Origin: Lentilactobacillus hilgardii DSM 20176 = ATCC 8290
Lineage (GTDB): Bacteria > Bacillota > Bacilli > Lactobacillales > Lactobacillaceae
DNA length: 64,000 nt
NCBI RefSeq assembly: GCF_000159315.1
Contig: NZ_GG669992.1
Span: 635,045 to 699,044 of the forward strand
Direction of reading: 5' to 3'
Shown in pieces: positions 1 to 7,822 of the stretch. A program made the position numbers and the translations under genes. Below the pieces are notes generated by a model that worked only from the letters and a program-made list of their open reading frames with translations, had not been told where the DNA came from and did no database searches. Each line of letters opens with the position of its first letter. The stretch's first letter is position 1.

Positions 1-30
1 CTATGTGGTGAAAAATAGGTCACAAAAGTT

Positions 31-70
31 GCAGTTTCTTTCTGATACATAAAGAAACTGCTGTTTTCTT
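31..70 (+). terminator. Intrinsic terminator of a gene left of the window
   Basis: A perfect 11-bp stem (GCAGTTTCTTT at 31-41, its complement at 51-61) with a 9-nt loop is followed by a T-rich tail. It probably ends a gene that lies outside the window. Confidence 0.75.
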
Positions 71-148
71 GTCCCAATCCTTGACATTTTCTAAAAAAGT
101 TAACGAAACGCTTAAGAAAAAAATGGTTTTTCGGCCAATAGGCCTGAT

Positions 149-180
149 TTAAGTTTGGATTAAGCTGTTACAGGTAATCT
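149..180 (+). promoter_or_regulatory. Direct-repeat activator box plus -10, copy 1
   Basis: TTAAGTTTGGATTAAGCT (149-166) contains two TTAAG-type heptads 11 bp apart, followed after 8 nt by a -10-like TAATCT (175-180). There is no good -35, which is typical where an OmpR-family regulator bound to 11-bp-period direct repeats replaces it. Two closer copies lie at 722 and 1476 with the same 8-nt spacing. Downstream it keeps the GACAATCAAAT and AAAGGAG segments of the other copies but lacks their 5' hairpin. It is placed to drive the small secreted-peptide gene at 354. The regulator family is inferred from spacing only. Confidence 0.5.
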
Positions 181-353
181 ATAGACAATCAAATTTGAAA
201 GGAGACGATGCCAATGGTCTAAAAATAACGATAATGACCGAGCTTTCAACTTGGAAATAAAAACTAAATAATTAAAAATTTAAATGTTCAATAAAAATAA
301 GTCGTGATCATTAACTATTCAATTAAAAGAATTAACTTGAAGGGAGATTTTAA

Positions 354-569
354 ATGATGACAATGAAACAGATTTTATATGCATCAGGGGCTGCCTTGAC
401 AATGTTTGGAACAACGGCAGCGAGCTCAATTGTTGTCAATGCAGATACAACGCCAACCACGGTTAATGGTAAAGCCAACGAGCAGAAAAATAATAAGGCT
501 GTCTACGGGCAGAATAACAATTCAAAGAATAATCAAGAAAACGATACTGATGAGCCAATAAGTAACTAA
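354..569 (+). CDS. Small secreted hydrophilic peptide, function unknown
   Basis: This is a 71-residue product with a clear signal peptide: Lys at position 5, a hydrophobic core at about 8-25 and a VNA cleavage site near residue 30. The mature part is short, rich in Asn, Gln, Lys and Thr and has no Cys or recognised domain. AGGGAGA seven bases upstream supports the first ATG. No anchor motif is visible, so the product would be released. It could be an intact small secreted peptide or the 5' remnant of a larger surface protein, since no recognisable coding continues after the stop at 567-569. It follows copy 1 of the repeated promoter. I do not recognise the family. Confidence 0.5.
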   Translation: MMTMKQILYASGAALTMFGTTAASSIVVNADTTPTTVNGKANEQKNNKAVYGQNNNSKNNQENDTDEPISN

Positions 570-721
570 AATATGAGCAGTATTGTCAATGCAAGGGTGT
601 CTAACCAATTCAGCCGATGGGTCAAATTCAACAGTGGTACGTATAGTTGACGTGTTTACAGTTAGGCAATCAATGTACTATGCGGACGGACCTCACAATT
701 AATCAACTATATTTGATCACT

Positions 722-753
722 TTAAGCTTCGATTAAGCTCTGGAATATATGAT
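722..753 (+). promoter_or_regulatory. Direct-repeat activator box plus -10, copy 2
   Basis: TTAAGCTTCGATTAAGCT (722-739) is two TTAAGCT heptads with 11-bp period. After exactly 8 nt comes the -10 TATGAT (748-753). The element matches the copy at 1476 almost base for base and starts the first of two related transcription units. Confidence 0.55.
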
Positions 754-831
754 ATAAACAATAAAATAAGAGGTAGGAATAAAAGGAGAACCTCTTTTAA
801 CGATGATCAAGAACGAAGGGGATGATGATTG

Positions 832-927
832 ATGACAATAGCAAATAGTACAAAAATCAAACCAAAGTTTAAATATGATAGAAAATCTCTTGATTATACC
901 CGCATCATTGTGTGGAGTTGCTATTAA
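832..927 (+). CDS. Possible 31-residue basic peptide
   Basis: An ATG at 832 opens 31 codons ending at TAA 925-927, with AAGGGG about ten bases upstream. The peptide is basic in its first half and ends with an aromatic/hydrophobic stretch (residues about 24-31, ending WSCY). It has no counterpart in the sister unit at 1509-1740. No family is recognised and the size is within chance expectation, so this is a weak call. It would be translated from copy A of the repeated transcription unit. Confidence 0.2.
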   Translation: MTIANSTKIKPKFKYDRKSLDYTRIIVWSCY

Positions 928-1143
928 AGACCGACAATACGAGTTAATCCAGTTCGAGAGCTGGAACTCATTACACACCAGCCAACTTTGAAAGGAGTGA
1001 TGCGATGATATTTAACTAGTTACAAGTTGTATGCGAAAAATACTAAAAAACTCACCCCTCAAATAATCACAGATTCAAACGATTTCTTAACAAACCTCAT
1101 GATATGAATACCCTTCAATATAATGAAAACTCTTTCCTCAATC

Positions 1144-1172
1144 AAAGTCCTGTGATAGCAGGGCTTTTTCTT
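1144..1172 (+). terminator. Terminator of repeated unit, copy A
   Basis: AGTCCTG (1146-1152) pairs with CAGGGCT (1159-1165) around a 6-nt loop, followed by TTTTTC. It is the structural equivalent of the terminator at 1711-1740, with a different stem sequence. Confidence 0.65.
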
Positions 1173-1475
1173 ATGGCCATATTGCCAACAAAACGCTTTA
1201 ATCACTGTTCTAGGCTTGAGGATCCTTTTGAAAAGATTAAAGCTTTAGATAAAGAACAACTAACAGTGCAAGTGGACGGCCAATATAAATAGCCGAGTTA
1301 GCAATTTGATTTGACAGCTGATCATTGTTGAAGATTAATTTCCAAGCGTCATTGCGTACAATGGACAGAGGCAACGTCAAATTATTTTTAAAAATTGTAT
1401 TTGCCCTGATTCATTCTGATTCCTTGTTTCTATACTTTAAAAGAGTTCGAGAAAAAATAAAAAAAGATTTTTAGC

Positions 1476-1507
1476 TTAAGCTTCAGTTAAGCTAGGGACG
1501 ATATGAT
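1476..1507 (+). promoter_or_regulatory. Direct-repeat activator box plus -10, copy 3
   Basis: TTAAGCTTCAGTTAAGCT (1476-1493), again two heptads 11 bp apart, is followed after 8 nt by TATGAT (1502-1507). It is the best conserved partner of the copy at 722 and heads the second repeated unit. Confidence 0.55.
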
Positions 1508-1572
1508 ATAGACAATCAAATAAGAGAGATGCAAAGCCAAATCAGCACTCTCTTAATATAATTAAGGAAGCG

Positions 1573-1662
1573 ATGCGATGGAATTTAGCGGTTTGTAACG
1601 AGAAAATGTGTAAAATAATTAACCCCTCAAATAATTATTTAACTCAACGATTTCTTAACTAA
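1573..1662 (+). CDS. Possible 29-residue peptide in unit B
   Basis: ATG at 1573 opens 29 codons to TAA at 1660-1662, with AAGGAAG just upstream at a short spacing. The product is basic, has two Cys (residues 8 and 13) and ends QRFLN. Copy A preserves similar residues (VCEK, PSNN, KRFLN) in one frame but is interrupted by stops, so either the peptide is being lost there or the similarity is at the RNA level only. No family is recognised. Confidence 0.25.
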   Translation: MRWNLAVCNEKMCKIINPSNNYLTQRFLN

Positions 1663-1710
1663 CTTCATGTATATGAATACCCTTCAATATAAAATGAAAA
1701 ATCTTCCCGT

Positions 1711-1740
1711 AAGATCTGGACGTCAAGTTCAGGTCTTTTC
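1711..1740 (+). terminator. Terminator of repeated unit, copy B
   Basis: AAGATCTGGAC (1711-1721) pairs over 11 positions, including two G-U pairs, with GTTCAGGTCTT (1727-1737) and runs into TTTTC. Confidence 0.65.
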
Positions 1741-1804
1741 TTATGGCCTTTGCGCAATAAAAATTGACAATTGATTGCTATTGATGCCTGGAAACACCTA
1801 GAAT

Positions 1805-1833
1805 AATTGTTAACAATAAGAATGTTGACAATT
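1805..1833. promoter_or_regulatory. Near-perfect inverted repeat upstream of GPH symporter
   Basis: AATTGTTAACA (1805-1815) and TGTTGACAATT (1823-1833) are complementary at 10 of 11 positions around a 7-nt centre. It lies 21 bases before the symporter start, where a repressor operator would be expected. The regulator is not in the window. Confidence 0.45.
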
Positions 1834-1854
1834 TAAAACAAATCAGGTGATTAA

Positions 1855-3180
1855 ATGGCAAAAACAACTGCCGGTTGGGTAACCCGCTGGCCTGAACGAA
1901 TCAGTTACGGATTAAGTGATGCGGCTGATAATTTGGTTTTTCAAATGATGACAACTTACCTGCTGTTTTTTTACACGGACGTTTATGGCCTAAGTGCCAG
2001 TGCGGTTGCCATTTTATTTGTGGTAGCTCGAGTAGCGGATGTGGCGGAAAGTTTCATTATTGGTGTGATGATCGATCGAACACATTCTAAATTCGGTAAG
2101 AGTCGACCGTTCTTTCTGTGGTATGCATTCCCTTATGTGATCTTTGCCGTTCTTACGTTTATAACACCCGATTTTTCATACGGTGGCAAATTGGCGTGGG
2201 CATATTTTACATACTTGGGGCTCGGCTTTTTATACACAGCGGTTAATTTACCGATTACGTCGATTTTACCAACGATGTCGCAAAATTCGCGTGAGTTGAC
2301 GTTACTCGGTGTGATCCGTCAGTTCTTTGGCAGCTTGGTTCAAATTATAGTGGCAGTATTTACATTGCCCCTCGTGGCGCTTTTCGGAAAGGGAAATCAA
2401 CAGGCAGGTTTTCTTGGCACGATTATCTTGTTTGGCATTATTTCGTTGATCCTGATTCTGAATACATTTATCCACGTTCGTGAGCGGTATGCGAATCCAA
2501 ATATTGCACATCAGCCATTGAGGTCAGTGGCCGCAATGATTCGCAAAAATCAACCTTGGATTGTTATTTCGGTGTCGATTTTTATGTACTGGCTGGTCAC
2601 GTCGATTAAGAATCAAACCACTATCTACTATTTTAAGTATGTTTTGGGAAATGAAAATCTGGTGCCACTTGCTAACGGTTTTACGTTTACGTCATTAATT
2701 GGGGTACTGTTGATCATGCGGATTACGGGAACCCAAAGTAAAAAACGCACCATGATGGGTGGCATTTTGGCCGCTTTTGTTGGTCAAATCGTGATTGCAC
2801 TTGGTGTTTATCTAAGCAATATGCCAACGCTGTTTGGTGGTATCTTTATTAACTCAATTGGTAATGGTATTATTATTGGCTTGGTGTCGATCATGATTGC
2901 GGACACAATCCGTTATGGGGTCAGTATGGGTGTTCAGGCAGAGGGCATCTTGGCTTCGACCGATGATTTTGGTGTCAATTTCGGGCTGGGAGTCGGCGGC
3001 TTGATTACAGCTGGGGTGTTTCATATTTCTGGATACGTTGCCAACCAGACGCAGAATAGCGCAACAATTACGATGATTGATGTGAATTATGTCTGGATTC
3101 CGCTGGTGATTTATGCAGCAATGTACTTTGTAATGAGATTGTACGATGAACAGCGGATATTGGATGAGATTAAGGAATAG
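1855..3180 (+). CDS. GPH-family sugar:cation symporter
   Basis: A 441-residue integral membrane protein of the glycoside-pentoside-hexuronide (MelB/LacS/XylP) family, with about 12 hydrophobic segments. The N-terminal part has the family hallmark: an amphipathic start, YGLSDAADNL near residue 18, then DRTHSKFGKSRPFF (about 77-90), the conserved cytoplasmic loop. It should move a sugar or glycoside across the membrane with a cation. Unlike LacS it has no C-terminal IIA domain. AGGTGAT precedes the ATG. It is a single-gene unit with an inverted repeat upstream and a terminator downstream. The substrate cannot be read from sequence; no glycosidase gene is adjacent. Confidence 0.85.
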   Translation: MAKTTAGWVTRWPERISYGLSDAADNLVFQMMTTYLLFFYTDVYGLSASAVAILFVVARVADVAESFIIGVMIDRTHSKFGKSRPFFLWYAFPYVIFAVLTFITPDFSYGGKLAWAYFTYLGLGFLYTAVNLPITSILPTMSQNSRELTLLGVIRQFFGSLVQIIVAVFTLPLVALFGKGNQQAGFLGTIILFGIISLILILNTFIHVRERYANPNIAHQPLRSVAAMIRKNQPWIVISVSIFMYWLVTSIKNQTTIYYFKYVLGNENLVPLANGFTFTSLIGVLLIMRITGTQSKKRTMMGGILAAFVGQIVIALGVYLSNMPTLFGGIFINSIGNGIIIGLVSIMIADTIRYGVSMGVQAEGILASTDDFGVNFGLGVGGLITAGVFHISGYVANQTQNSATITMIDVNYVWIPLVIYAAMYFVMRLYDEQRILDEIKE

Positions 3181-3207
3181 TGATTCTTAACTTTTTTAAT
3201 ACAGTCT

Positions 3208-3243
3208 AAAAATACAGCTAACGATGGTTGGCTGTATTTTTAT
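3208..3243 (+). terminator. Terminator of the GPH symporter gene
   Basis: AAAATACAGC and GCTGTATTTT form a 10-bp stem followed by a T-run. It lies inside the nominal 5' extension of the hsdR reading frame, which argues for the later hsdR start. Confidence 0.8.
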
Positions 3244-3334
3244 TGGAATCGTATACCTCAATAGTCTTAGCTATGATAATATAAAGAAGAATATTAGTTA
3301 TTACATATTTGAATCTGTAAGGGGGCTGGTATCA

Positions 3335-6208
3335 ATGAGTGAAGGATATGAATCTGAAGCGTTACTGGAAAAAAGATTTATGAACCGGCTTAACGCAATT
3401 GGATACAAGACTGTCAAAATTAGCGATGAAAAACAATTAACTGATCATTTTCGGACTTTATTAAATGAACGAAACGATGAAAGACTTAAGGGCACCCCGT
3501 TAAGCGACACTGAGTTTAGCCGGGTGCTCCATCAAATGGTTGGCACACGAAATATCTTTGAGATCGCCCAGTTGTTAAGGGGGTCGGACATTCAGCCCTA
3601 TGGAAAAATTGTGATTCAACGGGATGATAATTCCCAGTTATATTTAGAATTTTTTGATGGTCATGATTATCAAAACAATACATATGAAGTGACCCATCAA
3701 GTCACAATTAATACGAAGTATGTTAATCGCTATGATGTTACTATTTTGATTAATGGTCTTCCAATCGTTCAAATTGAATTAAAAAGGCGTGGTGTAGACT
3801 TTTCTGAAGCATTTCATCAAATCATTCGCTATCGTGACGAATCCTTTCGGCAACTTTATCGGTTTGTTCAGCTTTTTGTAGTCTCGAATGGTGATGGAAC
3901 CAGGTATTTTGCAAATGGTGATGGCAAACTTAATTCCAATTTTATGTTTTATTGGACAGATCGACAAAATAATTGGTTGAATGATATTGATGCCTTTACA
4001 TCATCTTTCTTTGTGCCGGAAAGACTGCACAGTATGATTGCCAAATATACAATTTTTGATAACGACAATCAGAGAATGTTAATCATGCGACCATATCAAG
4101 TCTATGCAACTGAAGCAATTGTGAACCAAGCTAAGCATCATCCGGAAAAGAATGGCTTTATCTGGCACACAACGGGTTCTGGCAAAACAATCACCGCCTT
4201 TAAGTCTGCACAACGACTTACGCGTGAAACTGATGCGGAGAAAGTGATCTTTCTAATCGATCGGTCCGATCTGGATCTACAAACGGCCAAAAACTTTAAT
4301 TCTTATTTACCTAAATCCGTGACTAACCAACCTGCATTGGATAGAACGGATGACACGCGTAGTCTGGTAAAACAGTTACGATCTAAAGACGACCCACTGA
4401 TTATTTCAACCATTCAAAAAATGAATGTCGCTATTAGTCATTCAAAATACAAAAAGGTATTAAGCCAATTTCATGATCAACGAGTGATTTTTATCGAAGA
4501 TGAAGCTCATCGTAGCCAATTTGGTGAGATGAGAAAAAATATCAATAATTGGTTTAAGAATTCAGAGCATTTTGGCTTTACAGGTACGCCGATTTTTTCC
4601 GAAAATATAGGGGCAGATGGCCGGACAACTGAAACGCTCTATGATGAAGAATTACATCATTACCTTATTAAAGATGCCATTCGGGATCATAATGTGCTCG
4701 GGTTTAGTGTTCAATACATCGGAACAATCAAGGGGAAAGACACTACTATTGCTGACGAAAAGGTTCCCGGTATTGATACCAAAGCGGCTTTTGAAAGTCC
4801 AGAGAGGCTTAAACAGGTTGCTACGCATATTATGTTGAATCATGATAATGTTACTAAGAATCGGCAATACAATGCTATTTTCACGGTTTCAAGCACTAAT
4901 ATGGCACTTAAATACTATGAGGTGTTTAAAAAACTAAAAGAAGAATCACACAGTGATCTTAAAATTACAACGATATTCACATGGGCTGAAAATGAAAAGG
5001 ATGCCGAAAAGAAGCAGGATGAAAAGTTTAAAACATCTCGTCACGGCTTGGATGCAGTAATCGACGATTATAATCATCAATACGGCACGGCATTTAGTAC
5101 GGATAAGTTTTCAGATTATTTCGGAGACATTTCTAAGCGAATGAAAGAGCATAATGCTCAGACGCCGGATGATAATATTGATATTTTGATTGTTGTCAAT
5201 ATGTTTTTAACCGGATTCGATTCGCCTAAACTATCCACTTTGTACGTTGACAGGAGATTGCAGTGGCAGGGCCTTCTTCAAGCGTTCTCCAGAACCAACC
5301 GAATTGAAAAGCAATCCAAACCCTTTGGAAATATTATTTGTTATCGAAATATTAAAAAGGAAACGGATGATGCTATCAAATTGTTTTCCGGTGGCTCCGG
5401 TAACTTTGTAGTTGTGCCATCCTATCAAGAGCTGGCAGACCAATTTGACGATAAAATCAAGCGATTAAAAGAGGTTGCGATCACTCCTGGGGATGTGGAC
5501 GACCTTCATAATCAAGGTGAAGATAAGCTTAAAGATTTTGTTTTGGCATTTAGGGATGTTTTGCGGGTACAAAATAAAATACGTGTTTATGATGACTTTT
5601 CTTGGGATAAATTTGAAAATCAATTATCTGAACAGGAAATGGAACAGTATCGTTCGAAATATTTTGCTGCCCACCAGGCGCTTGAGCAAGAAGACGGTGG
5701 TGGGGAGAAAGCTTCAATTCTTGATGATATTGATTTTGAAATTGAACTGTTGGAGACGGATAAAATTGACGTTGAATATATTATGAATCTGATTAAGTCA
5801 ATCAATCTTGGCAGCAAGGAATCAAAGAAGTCAGACACAAATAAGATTAAACGGATGCTTAATAATGCGGATAATCCGGAATTGAAATCCAAAGCAGATT
5901 TGTTGGCGGATTTTTTGGATCAAATTATTCCCAAGCTACAGTCTGACGCAAATGTCAGTAATGAATTAAATAAGTATTTGGCAAAACGTCGGCAGAATGA
6001 AATTCAACAATTCTCTGAAAAAAATAAAATTCCGTTGGATATTATCGACCATCAATTAAGTGATTATGATTTTTATGGTCGGACAAATTCTCAGGAGGTT
6101 ATGAGGGCCCTGAGTGAAGCAGGTTATGACTTTAAGCAAAAAATAACAATAAAGAAACGCATCAAATCGTTTGTCCAAAAGACAATCAAACGATTTGCAA
6201 TGTCGTAA
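3335..6208 (+). CDS. hsdR: Type I restriction enzyme R subunit
   Basis: This 957-residue protein is the motor and nuclease subunit of a type I restriction-modification complex. It translocates and cleaves DNA lacking the HsdM/HsdS methyl mark. In order it has a PD-(D/E)XK nuclease region with ELK near residues 148-150, Walker A HTTGSGKT near 276-283, the DEAD-type box EDEAH near 388-392, FTGTP near 414, helicase motif VI QAFSRTNR near 648-655, and a C-terminal helical part. The frame is open from 3224, but ATG 3335 has GGGGG nearby while the earlier part overlaps the upstream terminator. hsdM follows after 15 bases. Confidence 0.93.
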   Translation: MSEGYESEALLEKRFMNRLNAIGYKTVKISDEKQLTDHFRTLLNERNDERLKGTPLSDTEFSRVLHQMVGTRNIFEIAQLLRGSDIQPYGKIVIQRDDNSQLYLEFFDGHDYQNNTYEVTHQVTINTKYVNRYDVTILINGLPIVQIELKRRGVDFSEAFHQIIRYRDESFRQLYRFVQLFVVSNGDGTRYFANGDGKLNSNFMFYWTDRQNNWLNDIDAFTSSFFVPERLHSMIAKYTIFDNDNQRMLIMRPYQVYATEAIVNQAKHHPEKNGFIWHTTGSGKTITAFKSAQRLTRETDAEKVIFLIDRSDLDLQTAKNFNSYLPKSVTNQPALDRTDDTRSLVKQLRSKDDPLIISTIQKMNVAISHSKYKKVLSQFHDQRVIFIEDEAHRSQFGEMRKNINNWFKNSEHFGFTGTPIFSENIGADGRTTETLYDEELHHYLIKDAIRDHNVLGFSVQYIGTIKGKDTTIADEKVPGIDTKAAFESPERLKQVATHIMLNHDNVTKNRQYNAIFTVSSTNMALKYYEVFKKLKEESHSDLKITTIFTWAENEKDAEKKQDEKFKTSRHGLDAVIDDYNHQYGTAFSTDKFSDYFGDISKRMKEHNAQTPDDNIDILIVVNMFLTGFDSPKLSTLYVDRRLQWQGLLQAFSRTNRIEKQSKPFGNIICYRNIKKETDDAIKLFSGGSGNFVVVPSYQELADQFDDKIKRLKEVAITPGDVDDLHNQGEDKLKDFVLAFRDVLRVQNKIRVYDDFSWDKFENQLSEQEMEQYRSKYFAAHQALEQEDGGGEKASILDDIDFEIELLETDKIDVEYIMNLIKSINLGSKESKKSDTNKIKRMLNNADNPELKSKADLLADFLDQIIPKLQSDANVSNELNKYLAKRRQNEIQQFSEKNKIPLDIIDHQLSDYDFYGRTNSQEVMRALSEAGYDFKQKITIKKRIKSFVQKTIKRFAMS

Positions 6209-6223
6209 AGAGGAAGACACAAA

Positions 6224-7822
6224 ATGGTAGCGACACATACGGAACAGGCACAGCAACAAGCTGAACTTCAAAAGAGACTGTGGGCAATTGCCAACGATTT
6301 ACGAGGCAACATGGATGCAAGTGAGTTTAGAAATTATATTCTTGGATTGATTTTTTATAGGTTCTTGTCTGAGAGGGTTCAGATGTACGCAAATCAATTA
6401 CTGCAAAATGATTCATATACGTTTAGCGAAGCCTATCAAGATGAAGATTATCGAGATGATTTAGTTGCTGAAATCAAATCTTCACTAGGCTTCTTTATTG
6501 AACCAAAGGCTTTGTTTGATTCGATGATTCAGCATATTCAAGCCGGTAATTTTGATATCGAAATGCTACAGGATTCAATTAATGAAGTTCAAAGTTCAAC
6601 AATTGGCCAGGAATCAGAGGATGACTTTAAGGGCTTGTTTGAAGACATGGATTTGGCATCCTCGCGGCTTGGCTCAACCGTTGCCGAACGTAGTGAATTG
6701 ATCGCTAAAGTGATGATGAATTTGGCAGATATTGATTTTCACGAAAATGAATTAAAAATTGATGTTTTAGGTGATGCTTACGAATATTTAATTGGCCAAT
6801 TTGCTGCAACGGCTGGTAAAAAAGCCGGAGAATTCTATACACCTCAACAAGTCTCCAAGGTGCTGTCACAACTGGTAACACTTAATAGGGAAGAAGTTCG
6901 AACAGTTTATGATCCAACAATGGGATCCGGTTCTCTGCTATTACGGGTAGGTGACTATGCAAAGGTTGCCGAATACTATGGTCAGGAACTAAACGGTACA
7001 ACCTATAACTTGGCCCGAATGAATATGTTAATGCATGGAATTAATTACAGTCGTTTTGATTTGAGACAGGGAGATACTTTGGAAAATGATCAGTTTCCAG
7101 AGCGGACCTTTGATGCGGTGGTGGCTAATCCACCGTATTCAGCAAATTGGAACGCAACCGATAAGTTGGATGATGAACGGTTTAGAAAATATGGGAAAAC
7201 TGCTCCGAAGTCTAAAGCAGATTTTGCTTTTGTGGAACATATGTTATATCACTTGAAAACAGATGGTCGAATGGCAGTTGTATTGCCTCACGGGGTTCTG
7301 TTTAGAGGCGCCGCGGAAGGTAAAATTCGGCAATACATGATCGAAAAAGATAATGTATTGGATGCTGTCATCGGGATGCCGGCTAATTTGTTTTATGGGA
7401 CGTCAATTCCAACGGTTGTTCTGGTCTTTGACAAGAGTAGAATCAACCATGACATTTTATTTATTGACGCTTCAAAAGATTTTGAAAAGGGTAAAAATCA
7501 AAATAACTTAACTGATGAAAATGTCAAAAAGATTATTGATACTTACAAAGATCGGAAAGATGTTAAAAAGTTTGCGCATGTTGCTGACTTTAAAGAGATT
7601 AAGGAAAATGAATTCAATTTAAATATTCCCCGATACGTTGATACGTTCGAACCGGAGCCACCAGTTGACGTGGACAAACTGGTGGCTGATATTAAGGACA
7701 CGGACGAACAAATCAGCAAATTAGAGTCAGAATTTTCGTCAATGCTGGATGATCTGGAAGGTAAGAATCCTGTCGCTCAACAGCAGCTTACAAAGATTAA
7801 GGAGTTGTTCAAGAATGAGTGA
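6224..7822 (+). CDS. hsdM: Type I DNA adenine methyltransferase M subunit
   Basis: A 532-residue N6-adenine methyltransferase that, with HsdS, methylates the bipartite recognition site and forms the core of the restriction complex. An N-terminal helical HsdM domain is followed by the AdoMet-binding motif DPTMGSGS at about 230-237 and the catalytic motif NPPY at about 304-307. AGAGGAAG precedes the ATG, and the gene sits directly behind hsdR. Its last codons overlap the preferred hsdS start by 8 bases (ATGAGTGA), implying translational coupling. Length and motifs look intact. Confidence 0.94.
   Translation: MVATHTEQAQQQAELQKRLWAIANDLRGNMDASEFRNYILGLIFYRFLSERVQMYANQLLQNDSYTFSEAYQDEDYRDDLVAEIKSSLGFFIEPKALFDSMIQHIQAGNFDIEMLQDSINEVQSSTIGQESEDDFKGLFEDMDLASSRLGSTVAERSELIAKVMMNLADIDFHENELKIDVLGDAYEYLIGQFAATAGKKAGEFYTPQQVSKVLSQLVTLNREEVRTVYDPTMGSGSLLLRVGDYAKVAEYYGQELNGTTYNLARMNMLMHGINYSRFDLRQGDTLENDQFPERTFDAVVANPPYSANWNATDKLDDERFRKYGKTAPKSKADFAFVEHMLYHLKTDGRMAVVLPHGVLFRGAAEGKIRQYMIEKDNVLDAVIGMPANLFYGTSIPTVVLVFDKSRINHDILFIDASKDFEKGKNQNNLTDENVKKIIDTYKDRKDVKKFAHVADFKEIKENEFNLNIPRYVDTFEPEPPVDVDKLVADIKDTDEQISKLESEFSSMLDDLEGKNPVAQQQLTKIKELFKNE

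Larger units (their letters stand above)
755..1172 (+). ncRNA. Candidate structured RNA / small-peptide unit, copy A
   Basis: A likely transcript runs from the -10 at 748 to a terminator at 1144-1172. Near its 5' end is a hairpin with AAGAGGT (768-774) pairing ACCTCTT (790-796). The 3' portion shares ACCCCTCAAATAAT, CGATTTCTTAAC and GAATACCCTTCAATATAA with the unit at 1509-1740. Both 5' hairpin and terminator keep their pairing while changing sequence between copies. Copy A carries about 200 extra bases between the hairpin and the shared part, containing a possible 31-codon ORF. Whether the RNA or an encoded peptide is the product is unresolved. Confidence 0.4.
1509..1740 (+). ncRNA. Candidate structured RNA / small-peptide unit, copy B
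   Basis: This probable transcript of about 230 nt begins after the -10 at 1502, forms a 5' hairpin (AAGAGAG 1522-1528 with CTCTCTT 1548-1554) and ends at an 11-bp terminator at 1711-1740. The hairpin occupies the same place as AAGAGGT/ACCTCTT in copy A, so both arms have changed together. Shared blocks with copy A lie at about 1571-1580, 1622-1636, 1648-1660 and 1673-1692. It ends 115 bases before the GPH symporter gene, so it could be an independent small RNA or a leader. Confidence 0.45.

Noticed and set aside
733..978. 81-codon minus-strand ORF
   Set aside because: It lies antisense to the repeated promoter and hairpin, lacks a ribosome site and has no protein-like features.
1104..1292. 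62-codon plus-strand ORF
   Set aside because: It runs through the terminator of repeated unit A, has no ribosome site and shows no conservation with unit B.
3224..3334. 37-codon N-terminal extension of HsdR
   Set aside because: It overlaps the preceding terminator, is hydrophobic and unlike HsdR, and the later ATG has a good ribosome site.
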